A stretch of DNA of 5,286 nt from positions 1 to 5,286 of the forward strand of contig DATKOD010000012.1 of NCBI GenBank assembly GCA_035524755.1, written 5' to 3'. The position numbers were made by a program, and so were the translations under genes. Under the pieces are notes generated by a model. It saw nothing but the letters and a program-made list of their open reading frames with translations. It made no database searches and was not told the origin of the DNA. Numbering within the stretch: the first letter of the stretch is position 1; every line of letters starts with the position of its first letter. The DNA is from JAGOPO01 sp035524755. Its GTDB lineage: Bacteria > Patescibacteriota > Minisyncoccia > 2-02-FULL-40-12 > GWA2-44-9. Positions 1 to 5,286 of the stretch are shown in pieces.

Positions 1-367
1 AGCGGAAATAGTCTCGATACGCACCTGGCCGTGCATGGTACGGATACAGGAACGGCACGTAGAGCAGCACCTGACCACCGGGCACCAACGTACGATGCAT
101 CTCATTGATCGCTCGCTGCGGTTCCGACACGTGTTCAAGCATCGATATGGAGAGGAACGCGGACCTGCTCGAGTCAGGGAAGGGCAACGATAAAGCATCG
201 CCGATGATATCCGGATGAGTCGCACGGTCGGAGTCCAGGGTCCGATAGGTATCATGAAAGAGTTCCCGGTACGGGGCAAGAACCTTCTGGAATCCTTTAC
301 CGCCGCCGATGTCGACGACGTCATTGGATTTCGCGATATCAGTGATTCTCCGTTCGAATAGATTCAT
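1..367 (-). CDS. Class I SAM-dependent methyltransferase, 5' part (3' end beyond window)
   Basis: The visible 122 codons encode the N-terminal part of a Rossmann-fold methyltransferase of the Methyltransf_11 type. SAM-binding motif I is at residues 17-25 (VVDIGGGKG). The acidic end of strand 2 is near D45/D47, GDALSLPF lies at 56-63, LEHV at 77-80, and the post-motif LVPGGQVLLYVPF at 94-106, followed by YPYH and YRDYFR. In this family such proteins methylate small molecules or sugars. The neighbouring glycosyltransferases suggest a glycan target, but the substrate cannot be read. The start is well fixed: ATG at 367-365 overlaps the TGA of the upstream GT4, and an in-frame TGA lies three codons before it (376-374), so no longer N-terminus is possible. 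Motif I therefore begins only 16 residues in, a short leader for this fold. The gene runs off the left edge, so C-terminal substrate-binding elements are unseen. No Shine-Dalgarno is visible, and translational coupling is likely. Confidence 0.9.
   Translation of the reverse strand, partial: MNLFERRITDIAKSNDVVDIGGGKGFQKVLAPYRELFHDTYRTLDSDRATHPDIIGDALSLPFPDSSRSAFLSISMLEHVSEPQRAINEMHRTLVPGGQVLLYVPFLYPYHARPGAYRDYFR
364..367 (-). other. ATGA stop/start overlap, GT4 to methyltransferase
   Basis: Read on the minus strand, bases 367-364 are ATGA. They hold the methyltransferase ATG and the TGA of the preceding glycosyltransferase. This is the usual arrangement for translational coupling by terminating ribosomes, and it fixes the methyltransferase start because an in-frame stop lies just upstream. 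Confidence 0.85.
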
Positions 368-1527
368 GCGGTTTCATTCAGGAGACGCACCGTCTCCCGG
401 TACATCCGCTCAGCACTGAAGTTCTGTGCCGTCTTCCTGCCCTCCGCGATGAGCCGTTCACGAAGCTCGGGTTGCTTCTGGATCGTCTTGATGGCCTCCG
501 CGAGGTTGAATTCGTCATTGTACCGCACCAGCAGCCCGTTCTCTCCCTGGGCGACGATCTCGCGATTCCCTCCGACCGCGGTGGTGACGACCGGAATGCC
601 GGCGGCCATGGCCTCCACCACTTGATGCGAGAACCCTTCGTATGCGGTGTTGAGCACGAACACGTCAGCGGCGGCAAGATACAGCGCCGCTTCGGAGGCG
701 GTCTTCCGTCCGACCAGGAACACTTTGCGCTCCAGACCGAGGTTGCGCACGACGGTCTGGAGCATCTTCATATCCGGACCGTCACCCATGATGACGAGAC
801 GGAAAAATTGGTTGGTCTGCAACAGTTGCGGCATCAGCTTGATGAGCATCAGAAAACCCTTCCAAGGGACCAGGCGCCCCGCGGACAGGATGATGTTGCC
901 GGAGATTCCGATACGCTTTCTCGCTTCTTCTTTGGACACGGTGCTTCGTGGCATTTCGATGCCATTGGCGATGACATGGATGCGGTCTTCGGGAATACCC
1001 CATCCCATCACCAATCCGGCAAGGTAGCGCGACGGCACGATGACGGCAGCCGCCTCCCGGCAGATGCGGCGCTGGAACTTCCGGAGGCGTCTGATGCGTC
1101 CGCTGACGGGCGTTTTCTGGAATTCATCGATGAGCAGGAAGGTCTTCCCCGTCTGCATCGCCATCTCCCACGCGTAATCGCCGACGACACGGACGATGAG
1201 TGGTTTCTTGGCGAACCGCGACGCCCACAGCGATGGCAGGCCGCCGGACACCGCGCTCAGTGACAGGACCGCATCCGCGTGACGCGCAAGCCGGATGGCA
1301 TGCCAAAGGTACACTAGGTGTCGGAGCCCCCAGACGTTCTTCGTCCATACCCGTCTGACCGTGAACGGCAGGGACGCATCCCCGCCGTGCCTGAACACCG
1401 GTGAATACGTCAGGACCGTGACCGCGATGCCCGAGGTAGCCAACCGTTCGCCCAGGGTACGTGCGTACGACGCCGGACCACCGATATCGGGTGCGAAAAT
1501 TCCGCTGGTGATGAGGAGGCGCTTCAT
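364..1527 (-). CDS. GT4 family (GT-B fold) glycosyltransferase, VGDYAWE type
   Basis: A 387-residue retaining glycosyltransferase of family GT4, which would move a sugar from a nucleotide donor to a growing glycan on the cytoplasmic side of the membrane. Numbered from the chosen Met, the N-terminal acceptor domain opens with MKRLLITSGIFAP and a glycine-rich loop GGPASY at 16-21. VGDYAWE is at 115-121, and IVPSRYL near 163-169 followed by NGIE leads to the C-terminal donor domain. That domain has GRLVPWKG at 217-224 (R218 and K223 are the expected phosphate contacts), MGDGP at 247-251, and the EX7E pair E297/E305 in EGFSHQVVE. GIPVVTTAVGGNREIV completes the fold, and length is normal for the family. 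The reading frame extends 17 codons further upstream to 1578, but those residues overlap the previous gene and lack family character. ATG 1527 starts at the first beta strand and overlaps the preceding stop as ATGA. No membrane segment is evident. The donor and acceptor sugars are unknown. Confidence 0.95.
   Translation of the reverse strand: MKRLLITSGIFAPDIGGPASYARTLGERLATSGIAVTVLTYSPVFRHGGDASLPFTVRRVWTKNVWGLRHLVYLWHAIRLARHADAVLSLSAVSGGLPSLWASRFAKKPLIVRVVGDYAWEMAMQTGKTFLLIDEFQKTPVSGRIRRLRKFQRRICREAAAVIVPSRYLAGLVMGWGIPEDRIHVIANGIEMPRSTVSKEEARKRIGISGNIILSAGRLVPWKGFLMLIKLMPQLLQTNQFFRLVIMGDGPDMKMLQTVVRNLGLERKVFLVGRKTASEAALYLAAADVFVLNTAYEGFSHQVVEAMAAGIPVVTTAVGGNREIVAQGENGLLVRYNDEFNLAEAIKTIQKQPELRERLIAEGRKTAQNFSAERMYRETVRLLNETA
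1524..1527 (-). other. ATGA stop/start overlap between the two minus-strand GT4 genes
   Basis: Minus-strand bases 1527-1524 read ATGA, combining the ATG of the downstream GT4 with the TGA of the upstream GT4. With no clear Shine-Dalgarno before this ATG, re-initiation by terminating ribosomes is the likely way the downstream gene is translated. The overlap is also the main reason for preferring 1527 to the longer start at 1578. Confidence 0.85.
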
Positions 1528-2612
1528 GCGATCGTCGTACGATAAACCGTCGCCATCCGTTGGGCAACAACGTTCCACGTGTAGCGTTCACGCACCATGG
1601 CATAGGCGTCCTCAACGATGCGCTGGCGCAAAGAAGCATCTTCGAACAGCCGGATGATCGCGGTGGCGATCGCCTCGATATCGGTCGGGTCGCACAGAAG
1701 GCCGGTTTCACCATCGGTGATGATGTCCGGTATGCCGCCGACCGGACTGGCGACCACCGGTACCCGTGCCTCCATGGCTTCAAGGAACGCGGAACCCAAA
1801 CCCTCGGACAACGACGGCCGCGCGAACACGTCCGACATCCGCAGGAGCCGCTGGACATCCGCGGACGGGACCGTACCCCTGAACTCGACGTATTGTCGCA
1901 CTCCTTCACGTTCGGCGAGCGCGGCGAGTTCACGTCTCAGCGGCCCGTCGCCGACGATGACCAGCCGCGCGTTCGTCACCGTGCGACGCACGGGGACCAG
2001 CGCCCTGATGACCGCAGCGACGTTATTCTTCGGCACGAGCCGCGAGATGGTTATGACCGTCGGGTCGGGATTGTGCGGAATGTCGTTGACGTCGCTGATG
2101 TCCACGCCATTGGGGATCAGGTCGACGTTCTTCGCTCCCGATGCACGCGCGAACGCGGCAAGGTATGAACTGATGGCGGTGACGCGGGTGGAGCAACGGA
2201 TCACCAGCCCGCGGAGGGACCGGACCATGACGGACTGCCGTGCGAGATCCTTTCCTTCCTGCAGGGTCAGGATGAACGGCATGCGCGGGTGCACGATGCG
2301 GACCATCATCCCGGCGACCGCCGCATGGGAGGCCTGATACGCATGGACCGCACCGTAGTCATGCAGACGCATCAGACGGAGCGCTTCGAAGAACATGCGG
2401 AACGGCAGGAGTATCTTCGATCGCCCCACCCGGTACACGCCGATGCGGTCCATGCGCTCGTAAGCCGGTACGGAATCCGAATACCGCCAGGTCACCAGGT
2501 CGAAATCGTACTCCTCCAGCCGGTCCGTCAGGTGTTTGATGGCCAGTTCGGACCCACCGATAAGGGGCAGGTAGGATGTTGACAGGATGAGAATACGTGG
2601 TCGACGGGTCAT
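1524..2612 (-). CDS. GT4 family (GT-B fold) glycosyltransferase, first gene of minus-strand operon
   Basis: A 362-residue GT4 glycosyltransferase, complete and of ordinary length. The first strand RILILSTSYLP (6-16) is followed by the acceptor-side loop IGGSELA (18-24). A linker region with AISSYL (146-151) and IPNGVD (166-171) leads into the donor-binding domain. There SRLVPKN (190-196) supplies the Arg/Lys phosphate contacts (R191, K195), with Asn where many relatives have Gly after the Lys. VGDGP is at 220-224, and the EX7E pair is E270/E278 in EGLGSAFLE, followed by VPVVASPVGGIPDII and TGLL. It would act in the cytoplasm or at the inner membrane face on a nucleotide-sugar donor; the specificity is unknown. 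It is the promoter-proximal gene of a unit that continues through the next GT4 to the methyltransferase, each joined by a 4-base overlap. The ATG at 2612 fits the domain start exactly. The bases before it contain no good Shine-Dalgarno. It is only distantly similar to the other two GT4s here, so it does not look like a recent duplicate. Confidence 0.95.
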   Translation of the reverse strand: MTRRPRILILSTSYLPLIGGSELAIKHLTDRLEEYDFDLVTWRYSDSVPAYERMDRIGVYRVGRSKILLPFRMFFEALRLMRLHDYGAVHAYQASHAAVAGMMVRIVHPRMPFILTLQEGKDLARQSVMVRSLRGLVIRCSTRVTAISSYLAAFARASGAKNVDLIPNGVDISDVNDIPHNPDPTVITISRLVPKNNVAAVIRALVPVRRTVTNARLVIVGDGPLRRELAALAEREGVRQYVEFRGTVPSADVQRLLRMSDVFARPSLSEGLGSAFLEAMEARVPVVASPVGGIPDIITDGETGLLCDPTDIEAIATAIIRLFEDASLRQRIVEDAYAMVRERYTWNVVAQRMATVYRTTIA

Positions 2613-2640
2613 TGAGACGGCCTATGAATGGTGGTATCGT
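2612..2640 (+). promoter_or_regulatory. Candidate sigma70-type promoter for the plus-strand GT4
   Basis: TTGAGA at 2612-2617 (five of six matches to TTGACA) and TATCGT at 2635-2640 (four of six to TATAAT) are separated by 17 bases, the optimal spacing. Transcription would be expected about seven bases after the -10 box, near 2647, which is the ATG itself, so the mRNA may be leaderless. The match is by eye in a 34-base divergent gap and is not proof. Confidence 0.45.
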
Positions 2641-2641
2641 A
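2636..2641 (-). promoter_or_regulatory. Possible -10 box for the minus-strand operon, sharing bases with the opposite promoter
   Basis: On the minus strand 2641-2636 reads TACGAT, four of six matches to TATAAT, and occupies nearly the same bases as the plus-strand TATCGT. It would start transcription near 2629 and leave a leader of about 17 bases before ATG 2612. No good -35 is seen at 17 or 18 bases spacing (three of six at best), so this is a weak call. Confidence 0.25.
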
Positions 2642-2646
2642 GCAAA

Positions 2647-3801
2647 ATGGATGAAAAACGGCGAATTTTCTGCCTCATCACACAGAGTGAGCTCGGCGGC
2701 GCCCAGGAGTTCGTCGCCCAGCTGGCAGGCACGCTGGATGCCGAACGGTTCGCATTGCATGTCGTCTGGGGAAGCGATTCCGACGGCGCGCTCGCCCGTC
2801 GATTGCCGTCCACCGTCAGTCATGGCGTCGCCCGGAACCTGGTCCGCGCCGTATCGCCGCTCAAGGACCTGCGTGCGATACGCGAGGTTCGCGTGTTGAT
2901 GCGCGCATTCCGGCCCGATGTCGTCCTGTGCGTCTCCAGCAAAGCGGGGTTCATCGGTGCCCGCGCCGCGTTCGGTCTGCGCATGGCACTGCCTGATCTG
3001 CGCGTCATCTACCGTATCGGCGGATGGTCGTTCAACGACCCGGTATCCGTCTGGAAGCGGCGGCTTTACATCCTCATGGAGAAGTTGTCGGCACGCTGGA
3101 AAGACGTCATCGTGGTGAACAATTCACATGATCTTGACCAGGCACACGCGCTTCGGATACATCCGCGGGCCCGGGTCGTACGGATATTCAACGGTATCGA
3201 CCCGTTCTTGCCGCTCATGGACCGCACCACCGCCCGCGCGTTCTTCTCCGCCCGGATACCGGACAAGTTCCGTCCCGGACCTGAGACGCGTCTGATCGGC
3301 ACGGTCGCGAATTTCTATCCGACGAAGGACCTGCCCACGCTCATCGCGGCGGCGGCGCGCATCAGCGGCGACATCCGGTTCGTCATCGTCGGCGACGGAC
3401 CGCAACGGGTGGAGCTGGAACGCCTCATCGCCGATTACGAGCTTTCCTCGCGCGTCTTCCTCGTCGGACGCGTCACCGATGCCGCGCGCATGCTTCCGGC
3501 GTTCGATGCATTCGTCCTTCCCTCGGTCAAAGAGGGCTTCCCGTGGGCGCTCCTGGAGGCCATGGCGGCCAAGGTTCCGGTCGTCGCGACCCGCGTCGGC
3601 GCGGTGCCGGAGATGATCGAGAACCGCGTCTCCGGTCTTCTCGTCGAACCCTCCCAACCGGACCTCCTGGCCGCGGCAATCGTGGAGCTGCTCGGGGACG
3701 AACACGCGGCGGCCGAACGCGCCATCCGCGCTCACCAGCAGGTCATCACGAAATTCACGCTCCGCGACATGGTCGCACAGTACGAGAAGTTGTTCTCCTA
3801 G
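2647..3801 (+). CDS. GT4 family (GT-B fold) glycosyltransferase, plus strand
   Basis: A 384-residue GT4 glycosyltransferase. Numbered from ATG 2647, strand 1 RRIFCLITQSE (5-15) runs into the acceptor loop LGGAQEF (16-22). IGGWSFNDP at 124-132 matches the GW-x-F element seen in one GT4 subgroup. FNGIDPF (181-187) precedes the donor domain, which has VANFYPTKD (220-228), VGDGP (248-252) and the EX7E pair E296/E304 in EGFPWALLE, then VPVVATRVGAVPEMI and SGLLVEP. Where most GT4s have GR before the conserved Lys, this protein has AN (N222), so the usual Arg phosphate contact is replaced; K227 is kept. I believe this variant is normal for the subgroup. The frame runs open a further 20 codons to 2587, but those overlap the opposite gene and look non-homologous. 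ATG 2647 is placed right for the fold and sits directly after a promoter-like box. It stands alone on the plus strand and ends overlapping the convergent membrane protein gene. Donor and acceptor are unknown. Confidence 0.94.
   Translation: MDEKRRIFCLITQSELGGAQEFVAQLAGTLDAERFALHVVWGSDSDGALARRLPSTVSHGVARNLVRAVSPLKDLRAIREVRVLMRAFRPDVVLCVSSKAGFIGARAAFGLRMALPDLRVIYRIGGWSFNDPVSVWKRRLYILMEKLSARWKDVIVVNNSHDLDQAHALRIHPRARVVRIFNGIDPFLPLMDRTTARAFFSARIPDKFRPGPETRLIGTVANFYPTKDLPTLIAAAARISGDIRFVIVGDGPQRVELERLIADYELSSRVFLVGRVTDAARMLPAFDAFVLPSVKEGFPWALLEAMAAKVPVVATRVGAVPEMIENRVSGLLVEPSQPDLLAAAIVELLGDEHAAAERAIRAHQQVITKFTLRDMVAQYEKLFS
3798..3801. other. Palindromic CTAG used as stop codon on both strands
   Basis: The plus-strand GT4 stops with TAG at 3799-3801 and the minus-strand membrane protein stops with TAG at 3800-3798. 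Because CTAG is its own reverse complement, the same four bases terminate both genes. There is no intergenic space for a terminator. A small perfect inverted repeat GAGAA-GTTG-TTCTC (3784-3797) lies immediately beside it inside the GT4 coding sequence. Confidence 0.95.
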
Positions 3802-5264
3802 CGGGTTTTGCGCACCAGTATCATGACGCTGTTCGCATCATAGACGACCGACCATTTCGGGTCTTTCGTGATGCGGTCCACGAACGCCTGCGACCAGGGT
3901 GTGATGTCCGCCGTATCCCAGAAAATCGCATTGATGCCGTACTGCTTTGAATATTTGTCCCATGCCGCGGCGGATTGTTGCATGGGGATGTAGACGTCGG
4001 TGAAGAAGCTCGCCGGGTACGCTTCCGGTCTGCCGTCCACGAAGACGGGCTCCTCGGGGAGCTTCCAGATGAGGTAACTGCCGATATCGAAGTTGTTGAA
4101 GATGGGACCGTGAATGTGCGCGGCGCGGTAGAACGCGACCGGCTCATCGTATCCCGTCGGCACGATGAACCCGAACTGCCGGTACGGTGCGCCGTATTGG
4201 CCGTAGAACTGACCCCCGACGATCGCGGCTCCGAAGAGAGCGCACCATACCAAGATCAACCACTTCATGGGCCACTGCGAACGGGCATGGTACCCGATCT
4301 CGCTGACGTTTGTGATGGCGACCGGCATCATACAGAGCGCGAACAGCCCGAAATTCCGGATCATCAGAAGCGCAAAGACCGCGGTGCTGACGGCGATGAT
4401 GAGACCGAACACATTGTGCCGGATGCGGCGCCAATTCGGGACGAACGATACGACGACCAGCACGATGCCGACATAGAGCATACCGGTCGTCAGTGCCGGA
4501 TAGTTGAGCGCCCTCAGGAATCGCGGCGATTGGTTCTCCATCACCGAGTAGCCGTAATTGTTGAACACCTGCAGCGGATACAGCGCGCCGGTGAGACCGT
4601 GCGGGTTCAGGAGCGTCGCCACCGCGATACCGGCCGCCAGAAGCCACGTGGTGCGGTCTGTGAGCGCCGTCTTGCCCCGTATCGCGATGTCCCCCGCCCA
4701 CCAGGCGAGGAACACCAATGGCCCCATGAAAAAATAAATGTGGGCATTCACCCACAACAGCTGCACGAGCGGCAGGGTCGCGATGAGCCTCGACCTCGGA
4801 TATCTATACAACACGAACAGGAACCATCCGAGGAACAGGTAGCTCAAAATCTCCGGCCGCACGTCGGTCCGCTCGATGAGAATGACGGCTGCTACCAGTC
4901 CGATGACCGCAGCAGGCCAGGCGAACGCCTTGCGCCATGCGGCGGCGAATGCCAGCCCGAACGCGACAACCACCAGCACCGCCTTGATGGCGATGAGCCC
5001 GGCAAGCCCGACCACCGAGTCCCCCAGATAGAGCAGCACCTCGGAGAGCCAGTGGTGGTCGATGAACGGGAAATTCGGTGCCGTGTACGAAAAAAGATTC
5101 GTGCCCGGAACACGATGCGTGTGCCAGATGAGTTCTCCCAGCCTGATATGCCGGCCGATGTCCTGATAGACCGAGGTGAGCGTGTGGATGCTCAACAGGA
5201 ACACGACCGCGATGACGGCGGCGAAACCCGCCAGAGGCATAAGATCTGAACGGTTCAGTCTCAT
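3798..5264 (-). CDS. Multi-pass membrane protein, GT-C-like, with C-terminal extracytoplasmic domain
   Basis: A 488-residue polytopic protein. The basic N-terminus (R2, R5) precedes a first membrane helix at about 9-28, then a loop at about 29-75 holding DIGRHIRLGE (35-44), NLFSYTAP (56-63) and FIDHHWLSE (67-75). Further hydrophobic stretches lie near 84-109, 115-131, 138-153, 160-190, 207-220, 260-277, 285-301, 304-320 and 334-351. Short conserved-looking motifs are VRPE (135-138), LWVNAH (170-175), LNPHG (219-223) and ENQSP (243-247). Residues 352-488 form a soluble tail with FNNFDIGSYLIW (389-400) and FVDGRPEAYP (408-417). A single helix followed by an acidic first outer loop resembles GT-C glycosyltransferases that use lipid-linked sugars, where an Asp in that loop is catalytic; D35 is the natural candidate here. 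This is inference, and I know of no assigned function for close relatives. ATG 5264 fits the N-terminal charge and helix and lies just after a -10-like box. The gene is convergent with the plus-strand GT4. Confidence 0.9.
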   Translation of the reverse strand: MRLNRSDLMPLAGFAAVIAVVFLLSIHTLTSVYQDIGRHIRLGELIWHTHRVPGTNLFSYTAPNFPFIDHHWLSEVLLYLGDSVVGLAGLIAIKAVLVVVAFGLAFAAAWRKAFAWPAAVIGLVAAVILIERTDVRPEILSYLFLGWFLFVLYRYPRSRLIATLPLVQLLWVNAHIYFFMGPLVFLAWWAGDIAIRGKTALTDRTTWLLAAGIAVATLLNPHGLTGALYPLQVFNNYGYSVMENQSPRFLRALNYPALTTGMLYVGIVLVVVSFVPNWRRIRHNVFGLIIAVSTAVFALLMIRNFGLFALCMMPVAITNVSEIGYHARSQWPMKWLILVWCALFGAAIVGGQFYGQYGAPYRQFGFIVPTGYDEPVAFYRAAHIHGPIFNNFDIGSYLIWKLPEEPVFVDGRPEAYPASFFTDVYIPMQQSAAAWDKYSKQYGINAIFWDTADITPWSQAFVDRITKDPKWSVVYDANSVMILVRKTR

Positions 5265-5275
5265 GACACATCACC

Positions 5276-5281
5276 AGTATA
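5276..5281 (-). promoter_or_regulatory. -10-like box upstream of the membrane protein gene
   Basis: Minus-strand bases 5281-5276 read TATACT, five of six matches to TATAAT, with 11 bases between the box and ATG 5264. Transcription would begin about five bases before the ATG, giving a near-leaderless mRNA, in keeping with the absence of a Shine-Dalgarno sequence. Any -35 element would lie outside the window, so the call cannot be completed. Confidence 0.4.
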
Positions 5282-5286
5282 CACCC

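Noticed and set aside
472..1263. Plus-strand open frame of 263 codons opposite the first GT4
   Set aside because: It lies wholly inside a convincing GT4 gene on the other strand and shows no recognisable domain. The composition is that of an antisense shadow.
1528..1578. 17-codon N-terminal extension of the first GT4
   Set aside because: The extension overlaps the preceding gene, has no fold-like character, and the ATGA start at 1527 coincides with the first beta strand.
1124..1933. Minus-strand frame of 269 codons spanning the junction of the two GT4 genes
   Set aside because: Same strand but a different frame. It consists of Arg- and Ser-rich out-of-frame translation of both GT4s, and the ATGA-linked frames explain the region fully.
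2587..2646. 20-codon N-terminal extension of the plus-strand GT4
   Set aside because: It would overlap the 5' end of the divergent GT4 and the putative promoter, and GT4 homology begins only after ATG 2647.
3124..3735. Minus-strand frame of 203 codons inside the plus-strand GT4
   Set aside because: Antisense to the donor-binding domain of a clear GT4, with no family motif and a highly charged composition.
3784..3809. Rho-independent terminator at the convergent gene ends
   Set aside because: The inverted repeat is only 5 base pairs and AT-containing. The nearest T run on plus (3806-3809) is eight bases away and only four long, and no T run follows on minus.
3975..5249. Long plus-strand open frame of 424 codons opposite the membrane protein
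   Set aside because: It is antisense to a gene with clear membrane helices and motifs. Its translation is charged and low in hydrophobic residues, rich in Asp, Arg and His, typical of a shadow frame in GC-rich DNA.
4804..5274. Alternative start for a minus-strand gene at GTG/ATG 5274-5269
   Set aside because: That frame is one shifted from the membrane protein and translates to Arg- and His-rich sequence without helices. ATG 5264 gives the proper hydrophobic protein.

Overview
The window is a compact, gene-dense bacterial glycan (cell-surface polysaccharide or glycoconjugate) locus. It holds five protein-coding genes and essentially no intergenic DNA. Three are family GT4 (GT-B fold) glycosyltransferases, one is a SAM-dependent methyltransferase cut by the left edge, and one is a multi-pass membrane protein of the GT-C-like type. 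No RNA gene, mobile element, CRISPR array or long repeat was seen.

Layout, left to right: the 5' part of a methyltransferase (1-367, minus), a GT4 (364-1527, minus) and a second GT4 (1524-2612, minus). These three minus-strand genes are transcribed in the order second GT4, first GT4, methyltransferase, and are joined by ATGA stop/start overlaps. A 34-base divergent gap (2613-2646) carries a promoter-like sequence and is followed by a third GT4 on the plus strand (2647-3801). That gene converges on the membrane protein gene (3798-5264, minus), and both end on the same palindromic CTAG. The right edge holds a -10-like box just upstream of the membrane protein start. No stretch of more than 300 bases lacks a gene.

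How the genes may work together (inference): the three GT4 enzymes would add sugars from nucleotide donors to a glycan on the cytoplasmic face, the methyltransferase would methylate a sugar or chain end, and the membrane protein would act at or outside the membrane, possibly transferring lipid-linked sugars. No sugar or linkage can be read from the sequence, and no polymerase, flippase or sugar-nucleotide synthesis gene lies in the window.

Organism: a moderately GC-rich bacterium using the standard code, with TGA and TAG as stops. None of the four complete genes has a convincing Shine-Dalgarno sequence, and two have a -10-like box so close to the ATG that a leaderless or near-leaderless mRNA is plausible. 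The protein sequences recall, from memory only, glycosyltransferases and GT-C-like proteins that are common in Patescibacteria (Candidate Phyla Radiation) genomes. Examples are the VGDYAWE stretch of the first GT4 and the C-terminal segment of the membrane protein. I treat this as a moderate-confidence hint and not as an assignment.
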